DNA from: Deltaproteobacteria bacterium
GTDB lineage: Bacteria; Desulfobacterota; DSM-4660; Desulfatiglandales; B25-G16
Length of the DNA stretch: 5,953 nucleotides
Assembly: GCA_003646935.1 (NCBI GenBank)
Contig: QMLW01000145.1
Span: 1 to 5,953 of the forward strand
Reading direction: 5' to 3'
The first letter of the stretch is position 1, and every line of letters starts with the position of its first letter. Shown piece by piece: positions 1 to 5,556 of the stretch. The notes beneath the pieces are model-generated. The model was not told the origin of the DNA. It made no database searches and worked only from the letters and a program-made list of their open reading frames with translations. Made by a program: the position numbers and the translations under genes.

Positions 1-1799
1 ATCATGATAACATTGGGGTTGGCGCTTAGAAAGGCGTGCATGAGCCTTGCAAGATCGAGCCCGATCCTTGGGTTTGCTTCTACCTGTCTCAGTCCGGGCT
101 GGGTGCGCGCAACGGGATCCTCGGCCGTCCAGATTTTAACACTCGGTTTGTTGATATATCCAAGGGCAGAATGGAGGGTAGTTGTCTTACCTGAACCAGT
201 GGGGCCCACCACCAGTATCAGGCCGTAGGGCTGGGAAATGATCTTTTTCATAATACGCAGATTCCGCTCACTCAACCCCATCTCCTCCAGCTTCATAGCG
301 CCGGCCTTGGCCAGAATTCTCAATACAGCGTCTTCATATCCACCGGCGGTAGGAAGGGTAGCAACCCGCAATTCAAAAGGGGGAACACCCTTACGTCTGA
401 ATTTAATCTTTCCGTCCTGGGGCAAGCGTCTTTCGGCGATGTCAAGGCCCGCCATGATCTTGATCCTTGAAAGTATTCCCTTGGCCATGGAGTTAGGAGC
501 CTGCAAATACTCTTGGCAGACGCCGTCCATACGAAAGCGGATGCCGGTCTTCTTGGTAACTGGCGAGGGTTCTATATGGATATCGGAGGCATTTTTTCTG
601 TAAGCAGCAACCAGAATCTGATCAACCAGCCTCACCACCGTTCCGGAGGACTCATCAACCCCTTCCTCCTCCTGCTCCTCCTCCACACCCTCTTCCTCAA
701 AGGAGACATCGGGGATCATGTCCAGCTCTTCAATCATATCTTCAACGGCCTCTTCTGGCTTTGTGTCAAAAAAGTGCGTTATGAATTGTTCTATATCCTC
801 TTTGATCCCCACGAATATAATTATCTTCTTGGTCTTCATCAGGCTGCTGATCTGGTCGGTTTTTGTGAGATCCCTGGGGTCATCGAGGAGTATCTCTACT
901 CCATCCTTGCTCCAGCTCAAGGGAACCCATAGGTCATGCAGCAGGAAAGACTTTTTCATATTTCTTATAAGCTCAACAGGAATGGGCGTTCCTGGGTCAA
1001 AGCTTTTGAAAGGACAGTTATAGAATAATGAGAGGGATTTCCCCACCTCTTCTTTGTTTACCTTGAAATGATCAATCAGAACGAATTCCACACTCTTTCT
1101 CGTTTTTTTTGAGATAGCCAGTGCCTTCTGTAGCTGCTCGGCCGTAACCATCTTTTTAGTGATAAGGTAGTCATATCGCGATCCCGAAACGAGACTGCCC
1201 ACTAAAGAAGAAAGCCTATCCTTTATCTCCACATTTGCAGGGTCCATATTCTCGGCGGACCGGTAGAGCTCAAGGGCCAGATCCTTATTGTCCCTCTTCT
1301 CCATCTCCAGGCCCAGCATGAATTTGATCCTTGCCCTATCCTGGTCGCTCAGGTTCTGCTCATTGATAAAGTTTTCTATATGCTCAATGACCTTAAAGGG
1401 GGGATAGATTTTGAAGAGACATTCCGTAAGCTCGGGGATAATTCTTTCAGGAGGGTAATCCAGGTGAAACAGCTTCCCGTATTCAGCAATGGCCTCTTCT
1501 ATGAGACCCAGCTCTTTTAGAGCCGAGGCGCTGTCCAGAATTTCCGGAACAGTTCCCCGGATTGAGACCGCCTCCTTGATAATGGAAATATCTTCGGGGG
1601 TAATGTCACGGGCATGGCTTTTTGTACTGTTCTCCATTTCCTCTGTTAAGAGGTGAATTTTCTCCTTTATGATCTCCATGTCAGAGGGACTAAGCCTTGG
1701 GCTATTTGACAAGATGTCCTCGTAGATATTCAAGGTTTCTTTAAGGAATCCCATGGAATGATAGACCTCTGCTTCCCTTATTCTGGATTCTATACTCAT
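1..1799 (-). CDS. GspE/PilB-type secretion or pilus ATPase with N-terminal TPR-like region, cut by the window edge
   Basis: About 599 codons are visible and the 3' end lies beyond base 1. The product should be a hexameric cytoplasmic motor ATPase of the type II secretion / type IV pilus class. Residues 1-200 are helical and TPR-like, with helix pairs near 3-33, 89-120 and 155-187. Residues 207-270 resemble a T2SSE_N/MshEN domain. A very acidic linker spans about 366-385. The ATPase domain begins near 388 and shows ASDIHIEP (404-411), Walker A GPTGSGKT (532-539, Lys538), an Asp-box region with AEDPV, and the start of Walker B (NPNVIM) at the last visible residues. The ATG at 1799 is supported by AAGGAG at 1805-1810, five bases upstream. 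It overlaps the stop of the GTPase gene in an ATGA, implying translational coupling. No tetracysteine zinc motif is seen in the visible part; the region where it would lie is off-window. PilB versus GspE cannot be decided without other pilus or secretion genes. Family assignment is firm; the exact system is unknown. Confidence 0.93.
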   Translation of the reverse strand, partial: MSIESRIREAEVYHSMGFLKETLNIYEDILSNSPRLSPSDMEIIKEKIHLLTEEMENSTKSHARDITPEDISIIKEAVSIRGTVPEILDSASALKELGLIEEAIAEYGKLFHLDYPPERIIPELTECLFKIYPPFKVIEHIENFINEQNLSDQDRARIKFMLGLEMEKRDNKDLALELYRSAENMDPANVEIKDRLSSLVGSLVSGSRYDYLITKKMVTAEQLQKALAISKKTRKSVEFVLIDHFKVNKEEVGKSLSLFYNCPFKSFDPGTPIPVELIRNMKKSFLLHDLWVPLSWSKDGVEILLDDPRDLTKTDQISSLMKTKKIIIFVGIKEDIEQFITHFFDTKPEEAVEDMIEELDMIPDVSFEEEGVEEEQEEEGVDESSGTVVRLVDQILVAAYRKNASDIHIEPSPVTKKTGIRFRMDGVCQEYLQAPNSMAKGILSRIKIMAGLDIAERRLPQDGKIKFRRKGVPPFELRVATLPTAGGYEDAVLRILAKAGAMKLEEMGLSERNLRIMKKIISQPYGLILVVGPTGSGKTTTLHSALGYINKPSVKIWTAEDPVARTQPGLRQVEANPRIGLDLARLMHAFLSANPNVIM

Positions 1800-2398
1800 T
1801 CGAACTCCTTTTGAACGGAGGACAGGGTTAGTGATATTACCTTTCGCATGGTGGGCAATACATTTGCCCCGGTCAGGGCGCTGGCCTCGAAATAAGGCGC
1901 TTTTATCCGGTTGTTGAGATCCTTTTCAAGTGTTTCAACCGGTAAGAGGGGAATACCCTGTTCCTTAAGGTCTCTCTTGTTGTATTGAAACACAAGAGGG
2001 GTCTTGGAGATGTCCTTTCCATGAGCGGACAAATTCTTTTGAAGGTCCCTGAAAGAAAGAATATTCTTTTCCCTCCGCACCACCATGGAGTCTGCTACAA
2101 AGACAATACCGTCCGCTCCCTTCAGAACCAATTTCCTGGTGGCGTTATTCTTGAGGTGGCCAGGCACCGTGTAAAACTGAACTCTTACATTATAGTCCTT
2201 TATTTTTCCGACCTCCAACGGCAGAAAATCGAGAAGAAGTGTTCTATCTCCAAGTTTTTTTACCATGACCTTATCTGGGCTTACACGGTGCTTATATCTA
2301 TCATATATGTATTCTAAGTTGGCTGTTTTTCCACTTCTATCAGGCCCGTAATAGACTATCTTTACCAATATCTCTTTGTTTTTGAGATTCATGGGCAC
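1796..2398 (-). CDS. MglA-like Ras-type small GTPase with altered hydrolysis residues
   Basis: The 200-residue product matches MglA, the bacterial Ras-like polarity and motility GTPase, along its length. It shows KIVYYGP leading into P-loop GPDRSGKT (18-25), switch region DRTLLLDFLPL (51-61), switch II TVPGH (77-81), VFVADS (99-104), NKRD (140-143, guanine specificity) and SAL (173-175). Myxococcus MglA has GPGLCGKT and TVPGQ, so Asp20 replaces its Gly21 (Ras Gly12 position) and His81 replaces its Gln82 (Ras Gln61 position). The MglA intrinsic arginine finger appears kept as Arg52. The first in-frame start is GTG at 2398 and an ATG follows at 2392. Neither has a well-placed Shine-Dalgarno sequence, and a TAA lies just upstream in frame, so no longer start exists. 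The stop overlaps the ATPase start (ATGA), so the two products are probably co-produced. No MglB partner is visible. Likely cytoplasmic, acting on the adjacent ATPase by inference. Confidence 0.9.
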   Translation of the reverse strand: MPMNLKNKEILVKIVYYGPDRSGKTANLEYIYDRYKHRVSPDKVMVKKLGDRTLLLDFLPLEVGKIKDYNVRVQFYTVPGHLKNNATRKLVLKGADGIVFVADSMVVRREKNILSFRDLQKNLSAHGKDISKTPLVFQYNKRDLKEQGIPLLPVETLEKDLNNRIKAPYFEASALTGANVLPTMRKVISLTLSSVQKEFE

Positions 2399-2413
2399 CG
2401 ATACTAAAGATTA

Positions 2414-2427
2414 AGGAGAAAGCTCCT
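2414..2427 (-). promoter_or_regulatory. Small hairpin pairing a Shine-Dalgarno-like AGGAG with CTCCT ahead of the GTPase gene
   Basis: On the minus strand AGGAG is followed by a four-base loop and CTCCT, giving a perfect 5-bp stem about 16-22 bases upstream of the two possible GTPase starts. The AGGAG is the only strong ribosome-binding-like motif in the leader. It lies about 24 bases from the GTG, too far for normal use, and is paired in this fold. It may influence initiation or be chance; nothing else supports a function. Confidence 0.3.
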
Positions 2428-2451
2428 CTATTCAAACTATATCCAGCATTC

Positions 2452-2498
2452 CCGCCTACCGTCCCTGCCCACAGTACGGCAGGTGGGCGTCGGGCAGG
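2452..2498. repeat. GC-rich inverted-repeat cluster with several alternative stems
   Basis: This GC-rich patch lies in the gap between the HD-GYP regulator and the GTPase gene. It offers at least three competing stems: CCTGCCC/GGGCAGG (2464-2470 with 2492-2498), GCCCAC/GTGGGC (2467-2472 with 2483-2488) and CCTGCC/GGCAGG (2464-2469 with 2478-2483). It lies downstream of the regulator stop at 2516. It could be a weak transcription end, but there is no clear U-run after it. It may instead be a dispersed palindromic element. Copy number elsewhere in the genome cannot be seen. Confidence 0.45.
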
Positions 2499-2515
2499 TC
2501 TTTGTGCCTGGTGGC

Positions 2516-3619
2516 TCAATAGTCATAATTTCTTTTACTCAACTCAAACCCTTTTTCTTTGAATAGCCTCAAACAGGCATCTACTGCATCAGGGTCATAA
2601 TGAACTCCACTATTTTTTGAAATTTCCTCTAAGGCTGCCTCTATACCAAGAGCGGGCCGGTACGGCCGGTGAGACGACATGGCCTCAACCACATCGGCCA
2701 CAGCCATGATTCTTGCTTCCAATAGAATCCCCTCGCCTGAAAGCCCTTGAGGATATCCAGAACCATCCATCCTTTCGTGATGCTGATACACGATTTGCGC
2801 GATCGGCCATGGAAAGTCTATCCCCTTCAAGATATCATAGCCTTCTTGAGGATGAGCCTTTATCAGGCTGAATTCAACGTCGGTTAACCTATCCGGCTTG
2901 CTGAGAATCTCTGCCGGTACGGATAATTTTCCCAGATCATGGATATGCCCCGCCATCTTGATGCCATGGATTTGGTTTTCTGGAAGGTCCACCTCTTGTG
3001 CTATTGCACCCGCTAATCTGGATACCCGCCTTTGATGACCGGCTGTGTAAGGATCTCTCATTTCCACGGTCTTTGCCATTGCCCGTATGATCCCATCCAT
3101 GGTGTTTTGCAGATCGTTCAGGGTGACTTGTAGTTCTTCAGTGCGCTCTAAAACCACTTTTTCCAGGTTCTCACGATGAAGCCGGTTGTCGATCTCCAGC
3201 TTTCGGCGCCGCAACGCATTGTCCACATTTATCATGAGCTCATTGGGCTTAAAGGGTTTAATGATGTAACCATAGGCCCCTATTTCCAAGGCGGTATCCG
3301 CTATCTCCGGATCATCAACGGCGGTTACCATGATGACCGCTGTTTCAGGATACTCGGCAAGGCTATAGCGGATAAATTCCATCCCTGACTCACCCGGCAT
3401 ATTTATGTCGCAGAGGATCAGATCGAAATTCTGTGCATTCATGTACTTGCGGGCATCTGCTGCACTTGTGGCTGTGGTACATTCATACCCCTTCTTATTA
3501 AGCAGGCTGTTTAGGAAGCGACAGATGGATTCATCATCGTCCACAATCAAGATCTGTGCTCCACCTTGCTTATTCATCGGAGAAAATCGCCGTATGCTAT
3601 TGGGTGCTAATGGCTCCAT
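2516..3619 (-). CDS. Response regulator with REC and HD-GYP domains, predicted c-di-GMP phosphodiesterase
   Basis: The product receives a phosphoryl signal and probably hydrolyses cyclic di-GMP in the cytoplasm. Numbering here starts at the upstream ATG at 3634. The REC domain spans about 27-140, with acidic residues Asp33/Asp34, phospho-acceptor Asp76 (CDINMPG), Thr104 and Lys126 (IKPF). A coiled linker follows at about 141-178. The HD-GYP domain runs about 180-365, with GH at 199-200, the HD pair in HIHDLGK (230-236), KAHPQEG (259-265), HHE (285-287), DGSGYPQG (290-297) and ADVVEAM (313-319), so the metal-binding and GYP signatures look complete. It ends with HYDPDAVDACL and LFKEKGF. I prefer the ATG at 3619 (367 residues) because GGGGG lies eight bases upstream; the ATG at 3634 (372 residues) has no ribosome site. 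The 15-unit heptamer array sits immediately upstream. No partner kinase adjoins it. Confidence 0.95.
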   Translation of the reverse strand: MEPLAPNSIRRFSPMNKQGGAQILIVDDDESICRFLNSLLNKKGYECTTATSAADARKYMNAQNFDLILCDINMPGESGMEFIRYSLAEYPETAVIMVTAVDDPEIADTALEIGAYGYIIKPFKPNELMINVDNALRRRKLEIDNRLHRENLEKVVLERTEELQVTLNDLQNTMDGIIRAMAKTVEMRDPYTAGHQRRVSRLAGAIAQEVDLPENQIHGIKMAGHIHDLGKLSVPAEILSKPDRLTDVEFSLIKAHPQEGYDILKGIDFPWPIAQIVYQHHERMDGSGYPQGLSGEGILLEARIMAVADVVEAMSSHRPYRPALGIEAALEEISKNSGVHYDPDAVDACLRLFKEKGFELSKRNYDY

Positions 3620-3643
3620 TCTTATTACCCCCATTTATTCGTT

Positions 3644-3748
3644 ACTGGAAACTTGAAATTTGAAATTTGAAACTTGAAATTTGGAACTGGAAATTTGGAA
3701 CTGGAAACTGGAAATTTGAAACTTGAAACTGGAAATTTGAAATTTGGA
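3644..3748. repeat. Tandem array of fifteen 7-bp units, consensus A[C/T]T[T/G]G[A/G]A
   Basis: Exactly 105 bases divide into fifteen in-phase heptamers with no insertion or deletion. Only four variants occur: ACTGGAA (five copies), ATTTGAA (four), ACTTGAA (three) and ATTTGGA (three). Variation is confined to positions 2, 4 and 6, all synonymous with one consensus. The array fills most of the gap between the PIN toxin stop (3780) and the regulator start (3619 or 3634), so it occupies the regulator's leader or promoter region. Heptameric short tandem repeats are known in several bacterial groups (for example cyanobacterial STRR elements). A role here is unproven. Confidence 0.9.
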
Positions 3749-3779
3749 TTCATATAAATCAATTATCTCGTAGTAAAAT

Positions 3780-4238
3780 CTAAACCGATATCTTAAATTC
3801 GGATATTTTATCTAATAATTGATCCGACACACGGAAACCTTTATCCCGGAGCTCTTTTGTTTTGTCATAAGCACTATCTATTAATTGCAGTTTTTCGGCC
3901 TTGAGCAAAACTCCTATTGTGCCAGTAAGATTCAAATTTAGCGTCTCAGCAACTTTTCGAGCCTTTAGATCATCTACTATCATTCTTATTCCGGTTTCGC
4001 TGGCCAATGCTATAACTTCAGCCTCTCCTTTGCCTAAATTCGATTCATTTAGGAGAAGTTTAACCATTGGACTTTTAACCTTTCTGATAGAATAGCACTC
4101 AATAGTAGGTGTGCCGAACTCATTAATAACCGCATCCGTCAGAATAATTTGATGATAGAGTTTGCAAAGAATATCAAGAAGCTCGATTTTTTCTAATGCA
4201 ATGAGTGCAGAAGCATCCACTATAGCTGTCTCATGCAT
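3780..4238 (-). CDS. DUF3368 PIN-domain protein, probable toxin of a toxin-antitoxin pair
   Basis: The 152-residue product looks like a PIN-fold metal-dependent RNase of the DUF3368 family. The acidic residues expected in the active site are visible: Asp8 in IVDASALIAL, Glu40 in DAVINEF, Glu72 in GKGEAEVIALA, and Asp89/Asp90 in IVDDLKARKVA. The segment GTIGVLLKAEK (106-116) is typical of this family. The length is normal for the family. The ATG at 4238 lies inside the end of the UPF0175 gene (8-bp overlap), preceded by a purine-rich AAAGAGATGAGAA, so synthesis is probably coupled to that of the antitoxin. Expected role: growth-inhibiting RNase neutralised by the partner; its RNA target cannot be read from sequence. 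The AT-rich composition contrasts strongly with the regulator gene to its right. Confidence 0.88.
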   Translation of the reverse strand: MHETAIVDASALIALEKIELLDILCKLYHQIILTDAVINEFGTPTIECYSIRKVKSPMVKLLLNESNLGKGEAEVIALASETGIRMIVDDLKARKVAETLNLNLTGTIGVLLKAEKLQLIDSAYDKTKELRDKGFRVSDQLLDKISEFKISV

Positions 4239-4452
4239 TTCTCATCTCTTTATCAATATCTAACTCTGAATATTTCAAAGGTGAGACACCTCGGTGTACC
4301 AGAATTTCCGCAAAAGCCTTTTCAGAATAGCTTGCTATCTCAGCGGCTTTTCCCAAAGACACGATGCCCTCCTCTAAAAGCTTTATACTGAGCAATAGCT
4401 TCAATTCATCTTCTCTTATATTAAGCTCAGGCAAATCAAAAGATATTCCCAT
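4231..4452 (-). CDS. UPF0175 family small protein, probable antitoxin
   Basis: The 73-residue product matches UPF0175, a small helical family commonly encoded directly ahead of DUF3368 PIN genes. The signature is the central helix-turn-helix-like stretch: LLEEGIVSLGKAAEIA (26-41), then a serine/glutamate turn and FAEILVHRGVSPLKY (about 48-62). The ATG at 4452 has AAGGAG at 4460-4465, seven bases upstream, giving the clearest ribosome site of the pair. Antitoxin first, toxin second with overlap is the normal order and favours antitoxin excess. It probably binds both the PIN protein and its own promoter; I see no clear operator. Confidence 0.87.
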   Translation of the reverse strand: MGISFDLPELNIREDELKLLLSIKLLEEGIVSLGKAAEIASYSEKAFAEILVHRGVSPLKYSELDIDKEMRNA

Positions 4453-4492
4453 TATCTATCTCCTTTATCCTGTTAGTTTCTATTAATTTTTA

Positions 4493-4498
4493 AGTATA
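4493..4498 (-). promoter_or_regulatory. Possible -10 element for the antitoxin-toxin operon
   Basis: The minus strand reads TATACT here, five of six matches to TATAAT. It would start transcription about 34 bases ahead of the antitoxin ATG. No convincing -35 hexamer lies at the right distance, so this is a weak call in an AT-rich stretch. Confidence 0.25.
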
Positions 4499-4575
4499 CC
4501 TTAGATCAAGCCATTTTCCCATATAATTTAACGTCTCGGAAATTCTACAACTTATTGAAATTAAAAAGGTTTTTT

Positions 4576-4607
4576 TGAGACTGTTCCATATTGTCTCACA
4601 CATGGAA
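4576..4607 (+). promoter_or_regulatory. Interleaved inverted repeats with H-type pseudoknot topology upstream of a small ORF
   Basis: TGAGAC (4576-4581) pairs perfectly with GTCTCA (4593-4598), and TTCCAT (4584-4589) pairs perfectly with ATGGAA (4602-4607). The two 6-bp stems interleave, with connecting segments of 2, 3 and 3 bases. They can therefore act as alternative hairpins or together as a pseudoknot. The site lies 57 bases before the ATG at 4665. A TATAAT at 4522-4527 could place it in that gene's leader, though no good -35 is seen. It could equally be two overlapping protein-binding sites. No known riboswitch class is recognised. Confidence 0.4.
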
Positions 4608-4664
4608 TAATGGAAGCTATAGGTTTTTTCATATGGGGCTACGTAATTGATGGAGGTTCTGATA

Positions 4665-4769
4665 ATGACTAACCTAACCATTTTATTTATCGTCCTTGCA
4701 ATTATTGGTTTTACCGGGGCAATCTGGACTTATCTCGCGGCATACGCTTTTTCATGGGATGACCTCTGA
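4665..4769 (+). CDS. Small single-span membrane protein of 34 residues, unknown function
   Basis: This is the only plausible plus-strand gene in the window. ATG at 4665 is preceded by GGAGG at 4652-4656 with eight-base spacing, a strong ribosome site. The product begins MTNLTILFIVLAIIGF, continues TGAIWTYLAAYAF and ends SWDDL before TGA. A hydrophobic helix of about 24 residues (4-28) is followed by a short acidic tail, so a single membrane span is expected. The shape recalls small accessory subunits of respiratory oxidases or transporters (CcoS, for example, also has an acidic DDL after its helix), but I do not recognise the family and the resemblance may be superficial. It is isolated between the toxin-antitoxin operon and the convergent regulator gene. 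Hydrophobic composition plus a well-placed ribosome site argue against a chance ORF. Confidence 0.6.
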   Translation: MTNLTILFIVLAIIGFTGAIWTYLAAYAFSWDDL

Positions 4770-4776
4770 TACGGGT

Positions 4777-4795
4777 CCGGTTCTCCTATAACCGG
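4777..4795. terminator. Hairpin between convergent genes, possible weak terminator
   Basis: CCGGTT (4777-4782) and AACCGG (4790-4795) form a 6-bp stem with a seven-base loop, extendable by two G-T pairs. It lies eight bases after the small ORF stop and 28 bases from the convergent regulator's stop. No T-run follows on either strand, so intrinsic termination is uncertain. Confidence 0.35.
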
Positions 4796-4822
4796 GTGAA
4801 TATGCAGGGAGTTCCACTTTTT

Positions 4823-5440
4823 TCAACTCGCGCCTTCGTCCAGACGCTCACGGATTTCCGCAAACTCGGCCGCGACTGCCGTAAAGGCGTCTACGATCAC
4901 AGGGTCGAAGTGCCGGCCCGTTTCGTCGTCGCGGCGCTCGGCCAACTTTGCCAGCGCGTAGATGGTCGCCATCTGTGATTCGGATATCTCCTTTATCTTC
5001 TCCTCTACCAGATCCTCCAGGCGCCGGTTATGCTTCTCCAGTTGGACCCGCAGGTCTCGCAATTGCAGGTGGGTCTTAACCCGAACGCGGACCTCTTCGG
5101 GCTGAAAGGGTTTGGTCACATAATCCACGCCGCCCGCGGAAAAGGCCTTCAGCTTGTCCCTTGTCTCCGACAGGCCGCTGATGAAGAGCACCGGGATCTC
5201 CTTCAGCGTCGCGTCGGCCTTGAGCCGCTCGCACACCGCGAAGCCGTCCATGCCGGGCATCATGATGTCCAGCAGGATGAGGTCGGGCGGCTTCCTGGCC
5301 GCGGCCTTGAGCGCCAGGTCGCCCCGGGGGAAGGCCACGACCCGGTAGCCCTGTTCCCGTAGCATTTTTTCCAGGACTGTCAGGTTGTCCGGGGAGTCGT
5401 CCACCACCATGACGGTGGGTTGTTTGTGAGTTGCGTTCAT
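4823..5440 (-). CDS. Response regulator with internally deleted HD-GYP domain (REC plus domain stubs)
   Basis: The 205-residue product has a complete REC domain (about 9-125): Asp14/Asp15, phospho-acceptor Asp58 (LLDIMMPG), Ser88 and Lys110 (TKPF). A coiled-coil-like linker follows (about 126-152). Residues 153-177 are the first helix of an HD-GYP domain (ATIYALAKLAE, RRDDETG). Residues 175-193 are instead the end of such a domain (GRHFDP, VIVDAF, EF). Against the intact neighbour at 2516-3619 this joins the equivalents of its His200 and His345, so about 145 residues are missing, including HD, HHE and GYP. The reading frame is preserved. ATG at 5440 has GAGGAG at 5448-5453, seven bases upstream. 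Composition is GC-rich (47 of 60 bases at 5281-5340). It cannot be a phosphodiesterase as read; it may serve as a stand-alone receiver, a phosphate sink or a partner-binding protein. A recent pseudogene or an assembly error is possible. Confidence 0.88.
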   Translation of the reverse strand: MNATHKQPTVMVVDDSPDNLTVLEKMLREQGYRVVAFPRGDLALKAAARKPPDLILLDIMMPGMDGFAVCERLKADATLKEIPVLFISGLSETRDKLKAFSAGGVDYVTKPFQPEEVRVRVKTHLQLRDLRVQLEKHNRRLEDLVEEKIKEISESQMATIYALAKLAERRDDETGRHFDPVIVDAFTAVAAEFAEIRERLDEGAS

Positions 5441-5490
5441 TTCAAGTCTCCTCTTTTTTCCGATCAGGCGGGAATAAGGTGATCACGATT

Positions 5491-5556
5491 TCACCGCTCG
5501 AATATAAATCCTTTCTCTCTGAACAGCATCAGGCAGGCCTTTGCCGCTTCCGGGCC
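5491..5556 (-). pseudogene. C-terminal remnant of another HD-GYP protein
   Basis: A minus-strand reading of 21 codons plus TGA gives GPEAAKACLMLFREKGF followed by IFER. This closely parallels the end of the intact regulator at 2516 (DPDAVDACLRLFKEKGF). Upstream in the same frame the translation stops resembling the family, so only the tail of the gene survives. It is not the missing core of the 4823-5440 gene: it is a tail, lying upstream of that gene's start, and of the longer-tailed HD-GYP subtype. Confidence 0.6.

Noticed and set aside
238..1023. Overlapping plus-strand ORFs of 101-139 residues at 238-603, 513-932 and 718-1023
   Set aside because: They lie opposite the ATPase gene, whose minus-strand frame carries Walker A and other family motifs. 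The plus-strand translations show no domain features.
3405..3656. Plus-strand ORF of 83 residues reaching into the heptamer array
   Set aside because: It is antisense to the REC domain of the regulator and its end is repeat sequence.
3644..3748. CRISPR array
   Set aside because: The units are 7 bp and contiguous with no spacers, so this is a tandem microsatellite-like repeat.
4490..4681. Minus-strand ORF of 63 residues
   Set aside because: It lacks a ribosome site, has a low-complexity unspecific translation, and overlaps the start of the better supported small plus-strand ORF.
4823..5362. Plus-strand ORFs at 5030-5362 and 5154-5348
   Set aside because: They are antisense to the receiver domain and arise from high GC content; no ribosome site or family motif is seen.
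5478..5495. Palindrome GTGATCAC and the GGTGA/TCACC pair as an operator or terminator
   Set aside because: It overlaps the stop of the HD-GYP tail remnant, is short, has no T-run, and nothing ties it to the regulator promoter.
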